DNA of 34,449 nt from Blastocatellia bacterium (lineage in GTDB: Bacteria > Acidobacteriota > Blastocatellia > RBC074). The position numbers and the translations under genes were made by a program. How positions within the stretch are numbered: the stretch's first letter is position 1; every line of letters starts with the position of its first letter. The notes under the pieces are model-generated. The model saw nothing but the letters and a program-made list of their open reading frames with translations. It had not been told where the DNA came from and did not search any database. Location: NCBI GenBank assembly GCA_016789725.1, contig JAEUQN010000067.1:1-34449 (forward strand), given 5' to 3'. Shown here piece after piece: positions 25,001 to 31,506 of this stretch.

Positions 25001-25524
25001 TGACGCATGCCGCCTTGCTCGCCATTGGTTTCGACCGTGCCGCCGTTCAGAAACAAAAGGGACAGGAAATTGCGTCCGTTCAGGGGCAATTGTGTGACCT
25101 GCTTTTGCGTGACGGTTTGACCCATCGAAGCGGTTTCAGTATCAAGCGTCACCGCCGCCGATTGAATATCCACCGTCGCACTGACATCGCCAACTTTCAG
25201 GTCAATGTCCACGCGGGCAATTTTGTCTACGGTCAGGGGAATGCCACTTTGCTTGGAAGTGCTGAAGCCCTGTTGTGTAACGGCCACAGAGTAGACGCCG
25301 ACAGGCAACAAGGGGAACACGTAAGTTCCAGCCTCATTGGTTACTGTTTCGCGTGAGAAATTGGTCGCCTCGTTGGTAACGGTAACTTTGGCATTCGCCA
25401 AGACCGCCCCACTGGCATCTTTGACCGTACCGGTAATTTGCCCAGTCGCTGTTTGTGCCTGCGCTAAACTTGTGAATCCTAATAAAGCAACAAGTAGCGT
25501 GAAGAAACTGAATGTTTTCCTCAT
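22096..25524 (-). CDS. Oar-type TonB-dependent outer-membrane receptor with carboxypeptidase-regulatory-like domain
   Basis: The 1142-residue protein has a signal peptide (1-24, ending SLAQAQ). An N-terminal carboxypeptidase regulatory-like domain follows (about 27-115: GQITGTVKDASGAVLANAKV, GTYVFPLLPVGVYSVAV). Then come a plug domain (about 125-245, with QLPLNGRNFLSLLFLNGG and NAISINGARPTSNNYLIDG) and a long beta-barrel ending in NQLGAKLVW, an aromatic terminus. AAAGGAG lies 8 nt before the ATG. This type is abundant in Acidobacteriota and works without a SusD partner. The ligand is unknown, but the neighbours suggest a plant-type glycan or glycoside. It is transcribed after the regulator and a long palindrome-rich gap. 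Length and domain order look complete. Confidence 0.93.
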   Translation of the reverse strand: MRKTFSFFTLLVALLGFTSLAQAQTATGQITGTVKDASGAVLANAKVTVTNEATNFSRETVTNEAGTYVFPLLPVGVYSVAVTQQGFSTSKQSGIPLTVDKIARVDIDLKVGDVSATVDIQSAAVTLDTETASMGQTVTQKQVTQLPLNGRNFLSLLFLNGGTVETNGEQGGMRQGAGNAISINGARPTSNNYLIDGTSNTDTALGTPAAILSIDAIQEFKEQTGTYSAEYGFSANQVNIVSKTGTNDLHGAAFWFGRNDAFDANLFFNNAIPKPTDGSRWAGTKNKLRQNQFGFVAGGPVWVPKIYDGRNKTFWLANFEKQKTIRGQTDFLIIPTAAQLGGQFTSLIKDPLLTGLCEPTPANPTAGVNYQAACFPNNTIPTNRFSRLANLARTKFFPAPNFSNAAGNNYVRNRNLPLDSKQFTFRGDQQLGKWGTVFGRYTQSDYTNTAIGNTTELGDVFFVQKTTNWQVSHTVPLGSNLVNQFRFGFVEASAVQHGATAPQSDLDPLQLTGVFTGLPDDQRSYPAVGFGGVGTGLSGGGSAVNDYQSSYQPMWDISNTTTWIRGRHTLNIGANFRKWNLQRDLANDFLGQFTFSGFFTGNRTRDNAIADFLLGYFSGASVFQPAGFGVAGKTGNPRQFNFLYFAPYIQDDWKVNARLTLNLGLRYDFRNVPYESNDRMGWRDLSNPRGGLLVADKTLVDKGIVGDQSYYKFAGRRNPNDASKKVFAPRFGFAYRPFDDKTVVRGGYGIFFDSAEGREIDGAADIFPYVSRGNYIQSLGQTNLLTTNQLFPNFANVGVATPAANTFLAVSMSPNPKNPYVQQWSLGVQRELMKNTTLELNYIGSKGTHLLMRRNIAQARPPSNPALCAATPTVGDCPVLARRPFVNFATYIDSDWSGNSSYNAFNAKVEHRSNSLLFTAVYTWAKSIDSKSAAAGIGNDVAGWQGFLNNNDIRRDRGRSEFDVDHRLVSSFVYELPVGRGKKFGGDMHKAVDVLIGGWQVNAIATFQSGFPMTISAADVGGLNDTSGTNRADLVGDPNASFTKSINQWFNTAAFKQPAAGFLGTSGRGILRLPGINNWDTGLFKNFTITEKLNFQFRFESFNAFNHTQWGGPIRNVADSRFGRVLSTRPARINQLGAKLVW

Positions 25525-25709
25525 TCGATTCGCTCCTTTCAGAAAAGGGTAAATGAGAGGGAAAGAAAACTCCCCCGCCAGAAATTATGGGTTTTCGTGA
25601 ATGATTTAGTGGAATACCGCCCCAACTGCCAAGACTCTCTCTTACCACTAGAGAAAAGCCCCCCAAGGCTCAAGCCAGACGTAACCTTGGACCAATTGCA
25701 ATGAATCGG

Positions 25710-25741
25710 CTGGTATCGCGCTAAACCTTAGGCGATACCAG
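25710..25741. promoter_or_regulatory. Palindrome CTGGTATCGC...GCGATACCAG, operator or leader hairpin
   Basis: Ten-bp perfect arms (25710-25719, 25732-25741) enclose a 12-nt loop. The loop itself contains CTAA and TTAG, so nearly the whole 32 bp is self-complementary. It lies about 185 bp upstream of the receptor ATG and has no T-run. It could be the operator of the nearby chimeric regulator or a structured mRNA leader. Confidence 0.5.
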
Positions 25742-25920
25742 TTCATCTCCAGCACTACGTAATCGTTGCTTGTAAGTTAATTTAATCTCTGCCCAGAAGC
25801 AGGTTTTCACCCAGCACAAATGATTTTTAGTTACAAAATATTGAGCGTAAAATGATGACGCGCATTATGCGGGCGTAGGAAAGAAAAGCAACTGGAAATA
25901 TCACATACAGAGAAAATTCC

Positions 25921-25951
25921 ATCATACGGAACAATTTTCAAGTTTTCCCAA
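25921..25951 (-). promoter_or_regulatory. Weak candidate promoter for the receptor gene
   Basis: On the minus strand TATGAT (25926-25921) matches the -10 consensus at 5 of 6. TTGGGA (25951-25946) matches the -35 at 4 of 6, with a long 19-nt spacer. A 22-bp palindrome lies just upstream, which is where an activator would bind. The resulting leader would be about 390 nt. Confidence 0.3.
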
Positions 25952-25956
25952 CGATT

Positions 25957-25978
25957 TAAGAGAATCACTATTCTCTTA
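25957..25978. promoter_or_regulatory. 22-bp palindrome, candidate regulator-binding site
   Basis: TAAGAGAAT and ATTCTCTTA form perfect 9-bp half-sites around CACT. The size fits binding by a dimeric winged-helix regulator. It lies about 300 bp from the end of the gene for the chimeric IclR-type regulator and directly upstream of the weak candidate promoter for the receptor gene. Confidence 0.5.
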
Positions 25979-26127
25979 TCGCTTTCATTTCATTCCGCCC
26001 TCAGGAACAATTTCTTTTCTTAATCTCAGCACTCTTGGCAAAATGGACAAAGACAACCAGAAGCGATTACGGAGAAGTTTCCATTTCTGATAGCGGGTAA
26101 ATTGAGTGAGATTTGAGGTCAGAAATC

Positions 26128-26202
26128 GTGTCAGTAGCCCGCGCGTCAGCAAGGGCTAGACTCGCGAAGAACCGCCCTTGCTGACGCGCGGGCTACTGAC
26201 AC
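26128..26202. repeat. Long palindromic repeat with perfect 29-nt arms
   Basis: Arms 26128-26156 and 26174-26202 are exact inverse copies (29 of 29) around a 17-nt loop. They are GC-rich, with the core GTAGCCCGCGCGTCAGC. It lies about 80 bp after the regulator stop. There is no T-run and no coding frame. The perfect arms suggest recent insertion or active maintenance, as for REP or MITE-type elements. Confidence 0.9.
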
Positions 26203-26280
26203 ATCCCCTCGGACTTCGCCACTACCCCATTCCTAACGTGGCGAGGTGACTGGATAAAGCTTGCAGGTAACGTCATGACC

Positions 26281-27405
26281 TCAGGGGGCGCTAAATTGTC
26301 CGGCCCCTTCTGTTTTTAGGGGATAAAGCAAGCTGACATTGCGGGGAGTAATGAGTTGGTGTTTGATAAAAACTGCTGAGGGAACGGGTTTCTTTTGCAA
26401 AATGGAAAGTGCCAGAGAAAGTAATTCTTCGCCATATCGTTCGGGAAAATATCCCACACTACCGATCAGGCGGGTACCGGGGCGACGTAACTCTTCCCGC
26501 GCCGCCCGCGTCGCGTTGTGTCCCATCACGGCGCAATAGTCCAAGCGTCCAGCTTCTTCAAATGCCCGCAAGGCACCGAGCGCCGTCGGGTCATTTACGG
26601 TTGTAACTAAAGTCCGTTTGGCAGGGTTCCGGCGCAAATGAGTGCGGACCAAATCCAGGCTGTGTTCAAATGTCCCTTTGCAATCCAGGTGAATGGCCTT
26701 CCGTGTATCAAGGTCGGGCAAGGCCTGACTGAGACCCGCCAAAGCGCCAGTGATCCGCAACTGCGGCAAGGAACCGGCAATCGGAAGTTCCAGCAATAAA
26801 ATCTCGTCTACTTTGCCTTTCCAATTCGCCTTGGCCCAACGCCCCAGCGCGCTGCCGGCAATGACTCCGGCCTGATAGTTGTCCGCGCCAAAATAGGTGG
26901 CTCCCGGATGGGGGATTTCAATGGCAATGACAGGGATTTGCGCCTCCAGAAACTTGGAGGAAATAATCGGGGCGATATGTTCGTAAGTTTGGAATTCCAG
27001 CACCAGATGCACCCCTTCCCGAATCAATAAATCAGCGTTCCGCAAAGCAATCTTCGGGCTGTAATTATTGTTCACCGTCACCAGCCGCACGTTTTGGCGC
27101 TCTGCCGCGCGCTGCAAGCTCATGCTCAAGTCCTGGCAAAACTCTGAGTCGGTTGCTTGCGAAGCAAAGCCAATCGTATACCGGGAAACATTGAGAAGCT
27201 GAACCGTGCTACGATAGGCACCTTTACTTGCACGTTCCAATAAACCGCCTTTGATAAGGCTCTGCAACAGTCGAAAGCTGGTGGTTTTGCTCAAGCCTGT
27301 CCGTTCGACAACGTGCCCCAGAGTCAGCGTTTCATGGGGCTGAAAAGCCTGCAAAATGCGGCACGCGCGTACGACAGCCTCCACTGTTTCCGGTTCTTTA
27401 CTCAT
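26281..27405 (-). CDS. Chimeric regulator: IclR-type winged HTH fused to a type 1 periplasmic-binding-protein sensor domain
   Basis: The protein has about 374 residues from the ATG at 27405; a TTG at 27453 would add 16 uncharacteristic residues. Residues about 8-75 form an IclR-like winged helix: EAVVRACRILQAF, LTLGHVVERTGLSKTTSFRL, GLLERASKGAYRS. In place of the usual IclR GAF-like effector domain, the rest reads as a sugar-binding type 1 periplasmic-binding fold as in LacI and ribose-binding proteins: KIALRNADLLIREGVHLVLE, IPVIAIEIPHPGATYFGADN, YQAGVIAGSALGRWA, LVTTVNDPTALGALRAFEEA and IGSVGYFPERYGEELLSLAL. This suggests direct sensing of a sugar in the cytoplasm. It stands upstream of the receptor gene on the same strand, so it is the probable local regulator. 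The ligand is not known. Confidence 0.8.
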   Translation of the reverse strand: MSKEPETVEAVVRACRILQAFQPHETLTLGHVVERTGLSKTTSFRLLQSLIKGGLLERASKGAYRSTVQLLNVSRYTIGFASQATDSEFCQDLSMSLQRAAERQNVRLVTVNNNYSPKIALRNADLLIREGVHLVLEFQTYEHIAPIISSKFLEAQIPVIAIEIPHPGATYFGADNYQAGVIAGSALGRWAKANWKGKVDEILLLELPIAGSLPQLRITGALAGLSQALPDLDTRKAIHLDCKGTFEHSLDLVRTHLRRNPAKRTLVTTVNDPTALGALRAFEEAGRLDYCAVMGHNATRAAREELRRPGTRLIGSVGYFPERYGEELLSLALSILQKKPVPSAVFIKHQLITPRNVSLLYPLKTEGAGQFSAP

Positions 27406-27718
27406 CTGATATACGAAACTGATCTGCCCAAATTGAATACGACCCAAATACAAACGGTGAGGGAAACCAACTGTTGTTTTCTTACCAGAATTTATGAGAA
27501 AAAGAAAGCCGTCACTTTGAAAGGGAATCTGATTTCCAATCTCGTAATCATATTGATTATCCGTGGGCTAGAGAGCTGATTGCGCCACAAAAAGCACTGG
27601 AAGGCATTGAAGAATTAGGGCTGGATGAAGAGGCGCGAGGCTTATCGCCAGCGGGCAACGCAACTCGCGTCTTCAAGCAGCGAGCCAGAGTTGCGTTGCC
27701 TCGGAGACCTGCCAAAGT
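27406..27718. other. 313-bp gap with a protein-like orphan frame on the plus strand
   Basis: From 27498 a plus-strand frame runs without a stop for 90 codons but has no ATG, GTG or TTG near its beginning, and a stop lies directly upstream. Its first 50 codons look protein-like, with HIDYPWARELIAPQKALEG and IEELGLDEEARGLS. After 27650 it only translates a palindrome and the end of the opposite gene. It may be a gene remnant or chance. I do not recognise the family. Confidence 0.3.
27654..27700. repeat. Hairpin with 13-bp perfect arms after the alpha/beta hydrolase gene
   Basis: GGCAACGCAACTC (27654-27666) and its inverse (27688-27700) enclose a 21-nt loop. It lies about 19 bp past the hydrolase stop on the minus strand. 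Lack of a T-run argues against a simple intrinsic terminator; it resembles the other palindromic repeats of the window. Confidence 0.75.
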
Positions 27719-28639
27719 CTATTTTGACGACTTCAGATATTTATCAAACCAACTCCACACCGCCGGATAGTTATCCATAATGCCTGCCCAATACGTATGC
27801 CCGCCGCCTTCTTTGATCACCAATTCGTTGGGCAAACCGAGTTCGTCATACTTCGCCTTGAGGATTCTCGATTGTTGCACTGGCACCGTTTTGTCAGCAT
27901 CGCCGTGAATCAACAGCAATGGCGGATCGTCTTTCGTCAAATGGTAAATCGGCGAGATCGCTTTGAGTTGCGGTTCCAGATCGGTAACTTTGCCAAAGAC
28001 TTGCTGGAAGAAGCCGGGGCGAATTCCTTCGATCATTTTGTAGCCATTCGTCGCGCCCCAGTTAATCATATCGGTCGGCGGAAACCACGCCACCACCGCC
28101 TGCACGCGACTGCTGATGCGTTCCAGCGGGTCTTTGCTTTCGGGCTTTCCATCATCTGCCGTCAGCGCGACCATCAACGACAAATGCCCACCCGATGAAC
28201 CGCTCGTGATGCCAAGATGATCGGGATCAACGTTGTAAGTCTTCGCATTCAAGCGCACGAAACGCACCGCACGCCGCACGTCCTCAATCATCTCCGGCAC
28301 AAAGTAACGCGGACTGCTGCCGTGCCGCACGACGAACAACGTGTAGCCCCCTTTGAGCAGGCCTTGCACCCAATGATCCTTGCGTTTGCGTTCTTCGTCT
28401 GCGAGCAGATTGGATTTGCCGGATTTCCAACTGCCGCTGGAAACCAGGACGATGCCGATGCCTTTGGCGTTCTTTTCAGGCGTCAGGACATCGAGCGACA
28501 AGCCCATTCCGTCTTTTTGCCCATAGATCACATCTTCAATCGCGCGATAGGTAATCAAGGTGGGCGTATCATCTGCGTTGACCACGCTTGTACTGAGGCC
28601 AACGCACAACATCAAAAGAAAAAGTAAACTCTGTCGCAT
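27719..28639 (-). CDS. Exported alpha/beta hydrolase (esterase/peptidase-like)
   Basis: This protein of about 306 residues starts at the ATG at 28639, which has GGAG 9 nt upstream; an ATG at 28654 would add five residues. The signal peptide is QSLLFLLMLCVGLSTSVV. The alpha/beta hydrolase fold is supported by a nucleophile elbow GITSGSSGGHL with the Ser in GSSGG, LLLIHGDADKTVPV for the acid Asp, and GGGHTYW for the catalytic His. The opening ITYRAIEDVIYGQKDGMGLS is usual for exported bacterial esterases of the BD-FAE/dipeptidyl-peptidase type. Substrate cannot be told. It lies about 220 bp after the M20 hydrolase and may be its own unit. Confidence 0.87.
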   Translation of the reverse strand: MRQSLLFLLMLCVGLSTSVVNADDTPTLITYRAIEDVIYGQKDGMGLSLDVLTPEKNAKGIGIVLVSSGSWKSGKSNLLADEERKRKDHWVQGLLKGGYTLFVVRHGSSPRYFVPEMIEDVRRAVRFVRLNAKTYNVDPDHLGITSGSSGGHLSLMVALTADDGKPESKDPLERISSRVQAVVAWFPPTDMINWGATNGYKMIEGIRPGFFQQVFGKVTDLEPQLKAISPIYHLTKDDPPLLLIHGDADKTVPVQQSRILKAKYDELGLPNELVIKEGGGHTYWAGIMDNYPAVWSWFDKYLKSSK

Positions 28640-28823
28640 AGTTTTTTGCTCCATAAATGAAGAGTCCGCAGATTGGTGGTGAAAGCCGCCATGTACGCTG
28701 GGTACGCACGCGCCCCGCATGCCACTGGCAAGCATTAGCGATGCCAACCCATCTGGCGGGAGAATCCGCTGAAACTGAAATGACTCCCTCACCAGCGGAG
28801 CGAGGTTCGATTCCCTCGCTCGC

Positions 28824-28842
28824 CGCACGCGAGGCGCGTGCG
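28824..28842. repeat. GC hairpin CGCACGCG-AGG-CGCGTGCG after the M20 gene
   Basis: Perfect 8-bp arms with a 3-nt loop lie about 17 bp past the M20 hydrolase stop. There is no T-run. It could stabilise the 3' end of the transcript or be part of a longer GC-rich intergenic repeat (28700-28858). Confidence 0.55.
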
Positions 28843-28858
28843 TTCCGAGGTGCATCGT

Positions 28859-30322
28859 TTACGATTTATCCCGATAATTCAGCGGCGCTTTTTGCGACGC
28901 CGGAATGCGCGATTTGTATTCGTGTCCGGCACGACGTTTATTAAAACTGGCGCGCGCGGCTTCGATTTGTTTGGGATCGGTAAATAAGTCAATCGTACTC
29001 AAGGCCAATGTTTTCGCGGCGATCATCATTCCTTTGCGACCAATGCTGGAACCAGCGCAGGCGGTGGATTGCCAACTGTGGCCGGGTGTGCCGGGGACGT
29101 AGGTTGCCGTCGTGAATTGCGCGGTTGGCACAATCCAACTGACATCCGCGACGTCGGTCGAACCGGAGCCAAGTTCGGCCTCGACGGGCTGCACTTGTTC
29201 TTCGCTGCCAAGCGGCAACGCGCCTTCGGGCTGAAACGTCTGGCGCAGTTTTTCGGCAAAAGCTTTTTCTTCCGCCGAATATTTCATCCCGCCGACACGC
29301 CGCAGATTTTTGTCCAGCAACGTGGTGAGCGCATCGTTCGGCAGCAGGTTATAAACGCTGTTGACGAGCTGCATTTCCATCCGCGTTTCGGTGGCGAGCG
29401 CGCCTGCCTCCGCACACTTCACGATGCGTGACCAGATATTGTCGAGCATCGGCATATTCGGATGCCGCGCGTAAATCCAGACTTCCGAAAAATCCGGCAC
29501 GACATTCGGCGCTTCGCCGCCATTCGTCACGACGTAGTGAATGCGCGTTTCCTGCGGCACGTGTTCGCGCAGCATATCTACGGCGTGCGCAGTCAACATC
29601 ACGGCGTCGAGCGACGAACGACCTTTGTCGGGTGCGGCAGCAGCGTGCGCGGCTTTGCCGTAGAACTTGAACTTCGCGTGAATGTTGGCGAGCGAGGTGC
29701 CGAGGCTGGCGCGATTGCTGCTGCCCGGATGCCACGTCAACACCGTGTCGCAATCGTTGAAGACACCCGCGCGCGCCATATAGATTTTGCCGCCGCCACC
29801 TTCTTCCGCCGGAGTACCGTAAAAACGAATCGTGCCGGGCAGCTTGTGTTCGACCAGATAATTTTTCACGGCAATTGCCGCAAACGCCGCCGCGACGCCG
29901 AATAGATTATGTCCGCAGCCATGTCCCGCCGCGCCTGCAATACGAACTTTCTTTTCGGGCGTGTCTTCCTGCGACAAACCGGGCAGCGCGTCGTATTCGC
30001 CCATAATGCCGATGACGGGCTTGCCACTGCCGAAGGTCGCGGTAAATGCCGTCGGGATTTCGGCGACGTTGTCCTGCATTTGAAAGCCCGCGTTGCGCAG
30101 TTCGGTTTTCAGCAAGGCGGCGCTTTGGTTTTCTTTGTAGCCGACTTCGGCCCATTCCCAAATCTGGCGCGAGAGCTTGCCGTAGTGTTCGGCCTGCGCG
30201 TCCATCTTGCGCAGCATTTCATCCCGGTCATCAGGTTTGGATTGTGCGAGGGCAGTGAACGAAAGTTGAGAGAGCGTTATTGCTAACGCGCAGGCAATAG
30301 CAACAAAGGATTGTGGTTTCAT
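28859..30322 (-). CDS. Exported M20 family amidohydrolase (AbgB/HipO-like)
   Basis: The 487-residue protein has a signal peptide (ending SFTALAQ, about residue 27). Metallopeptidase M20D motifs follow: GIMGEYDALPGLS near 105, AGHGCGHNLFG near 132-142 with metal-binding Cys136 and His138, the catalytic Glu pair in TPAEEGGGGK (173-174) and TWHPGSSN near 200. The late segment PGTPGHSWQSTACAGSS supplies the remaining His. Relatives hydrolyse N-acyl amino acids or p-aminobenzoyl-glutamate; here export suggests cleavage of extracellular amides. AGGA lies about 11 nt before the ATG. It stands 52 bp after the putative antitoxin gene. Confidence 0.9.
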   Translation of the reverse strand: MKPQSFVAIACALAITLSQLSFTALAQSKPDDRDEMLRKMDAQAEHYGKLSRQIWEWAEVGYKENQSAALLKTELRNAGFQMQDNVAEIPTAFTATFGSGKPVIGIMGEYDALPGLSQEDTPEKKVRIAGAAGHGCGHNLFGVAAAFAAIAVKNYLVEHKLPGTIRFYGTPAEEGGGGKIYMARAGVFNDCDTVLTWHPGSSNRASLGTSLANIHAKFKFYGKAAHAAAAPDKGRSSLDAVMLTAHAVDMLREHVPQETRIHYVVTNGGEAPNVVPDFSEVWIYARHPNMPMLDNIWSRIVKCAEAGALATETRMEMQLVNSVYNLLPNDALTTLLDKNLRRVGGMKYSAEEKAFAEKLRQTFQPEGALPLGSEEQVQPVEAELGSGSTDVADVSWIVPTAQFTTATYVPGTPGHSWQSTACAGSSIGRKGMMIAAKTLALSTIDLFTDPKQIEAARASFNKRRAGHEYKSRIPASQKAPLNYRDKS

Positions 30323-30374
30323 TGAGTTTGATTCCTATCAATGACAAAAGTTTAGGGCTAGGCGCGCCTTTGCA

Positions 30375-30596
30375 TCAAGCCGCTTCTTTCATCTCGTGCA
30401 TTAAGCGCCGGAGCGCCTCATTCACGGCTTGTGGTGTTGTAAAATATGCGGCGACATCTTCGTCCAACGGTACAACATGCGCAAACGGATGAAAGCCGCG
30501 CCGCACAAAGCGCACCTTGTCAAAATCAATTTCGGCGGGCGCGTCATCGTCAAGATCGTAATCGTCGTCTTCAAGTAAAGTAACTTTGTGTTCCAT
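30375..30596 (-). CDS. Small acidic protein, putative BrnA-like antitoxin
   Basis: This 73-residue protein starts inside the last codons of the BrnT-type gene (26-nt overlap) at the ATG at 30596. The N-terminus is very acidic (LLEDDDYDLDDDAPAE), and the C-terminal helix VPLDEDVAAYF with AVNEALRRLM resembles the end of ribbon-helix-helix antitoxins such as BrnA. The overlap with a toxin-like gene is the main reason for the call. The acidic N-terminus is not typical of BrnA. Antitoxins of this kind bind the toxin and repress their own operon. Confidence 0.6.
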   Translation of the reverse strand: MEHKVTLLEDDDYDLDDDAPAEIDFDKVRFVRRGFHPFAHVVPLDEDVAAYFTTPQAVNEALRRLMHEMKEAA

Positions 30597-30858
30597 ATTC
30601 GTTCTCTTCGCGCCGCGTTGCTTCACGGGCGCTAATCAAGCGGATCGTCTCGCCTGATCTTTCCGTATATACGACCGTCAGCAAGCGTTGCTGAGTGGAA
30701 AAGCCAATGCAATAGTACCGTTGCTCGCCAATCGAATGCGCATCATCGGCCAGATGAAGCTGATTCGGGTCATCAAAAACTGTTTTCGCTTCGTCGAACG
30801 AAACACCATGCTTCTCTAAATTACTCTCTGCTTTGGGTGGATGCCAGTCAAATCTCAT
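30571..30858 (-). CDS. brnT: BrnT family toxin (ribonuclease)
   Basis: The 95-residue protein matches BrnT well: FDWHPPKAESNLEKHGVSFD at the N-terminus, VFDDPNQLHLADDAHSIGE, then RYYCIGFSTQQRLLTVVYTE and IRLISAREATRREE. BrnT is a RelE-fold endoribonuclease that slows translation until bound by its antitoxin. Toxin-first order followed by an overlapping small gene is the usual brnTA layout. It begins 12 bp after the methyltransferase stop, which is unusually close to an unrelated metabolic gene. Confidence 0.88.
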   Translation of the reverse strand: MRFDWHPPKAESNLEKHGVSFDEAKTVFDDPNQLHLADDAHSIGEQRYYCIGFSTQQRLLTVVYTERSGETIRLISAREATRREENEYGTQSYFT

Positions 30859-30870
30859 GACGCACCGAAC

Positions 30871-31506
30871 CTATTTGTAAATCACAAAGAAATTGTTGTT
30901 CAGAAAATCGTGTTTCTCGGTTCGTTTGAAGCCCGCATCCTTCATCCAGCTTTCCAATTGATCCAACGAATACCGCATGCTTTCGTGACCAGCAGGCCAT
31001 TCGTTGCTGAAATCAACGATTGCCACGCGACCGCCGCGTTTCAGGTATTTTTTCAGCCCTTTCAAATACGGCCCTTGATTGCCGATGTGATGCAGCGTGT
31101 CAATGATGATAATGAGATCAACTTTTTCAGGAATCTTCGGATCATCTTCGGCGGCCAGCACGGTTTTGATGTTGGTGATCTTTTCCGCCGCTGCGGTTTT
31201 CTCAACATGCTTGAGCAAGCCGGGGTCAATATCAATCGCGTAGACAAGGCCTTTATTGCCGAGCTTTTTCGCAATCGGGCGCGTGAATAAACCAGAGCCA
31301 GTGCCAAGATCACCAACGCGTTGACCGGGCTTGATTTTCAGGGTTTCGATCACTTTGGTGATTTGCAAACCTTCAATGCGGCGTTCTGTTTCGAGGACTT
31401 TGATGTATTCCTCGGCGGTACGACGTTGTTGCGCTTGTTGGGCCAAGGCCGACAGCGTGAAAACCGAGATCAAAAAAAGCAGCGAAACGAATTTTCGGCA
31501 GTTCAT
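30871..31506 (-). CDS. Exported class I SAM-dependent methyltransferase
   Basis: The 211-residue protein has a clear signal peptide (KFVSLLFLISVFTLSALAQQ) and then a class I methyltransferase fold: motif I VGDLGTGSGLFTRPIAKKL, an acidic end of strand 2 in VYAIDIDPGLL, a motif near VDLIIIIDTLHHIG and RGGRVAIVDFSNEW. SAM is normally cytoplasmic, so export of such an enzyme is odd, though this architecture does occur in Acidobacteriota. Its ATG overlaps the permease stop by four bases (ATGA), so the two are coupled. Substrate is unknown. Confidence 0.87.
   Translation of the reverse strand: MNCRKFVSLLFLISVFTLSALAQQAQQRRTAEEYIKVLETERRIEGLQITKVIETLKIKPGQRVGDLGTGSGLFTRPIAKKLGNKGLVYAIDIDPGLLKHVEKTAAAEKITNIKTVLAAEDDPKIPEKVDLIIIIDTLHHIGNQGPYLKGLKKYLKRGGRVAIVDFSNEWPAGHESMRYSLDQLESWMKDAGFKRTEKHDFLNNNFFVIYK

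Larger units (their letters stand above)
25525..26280. other. 756-bp intergenic region between regulator and receptor genes
   Basis: No convincing gene is present on either strand. The region is more AT-rich than its neighbours, as expected of a promoter region. It holds three separate palindromes (25710-25741, 25957-25978, 26128-26202) and a weak candidate promoter. The receptor transcript would therefore have a long leader if the promoter near 25921-25951 is used. Confidence 0.7.

Noticed and set aside
25334..25666. 110-codon minus-strand frame overlapping the receptor start
   Set aside because: It is a shifted frame of the receptor signal peptide and carboxypeptidase-like domain, with no features of its own.
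28740..28823. Possible tRNA, from GAGGTTCGATTCCCTCG followed by a stem-like end
   Set aside because: The T-arm-like part has the wrong loop size, and no anticodon arm or matching acceptor stem could be built. It is more likely part of a GC-rich intergenic repeat.
28640..28855. 72-residue N-terminal extension of the alpha/beta hydrolase
   Set aside because: It translates GC-rich intergenic sequence with no hydrophobic start. A signal peptide and GGAG support the ATG at 28639.
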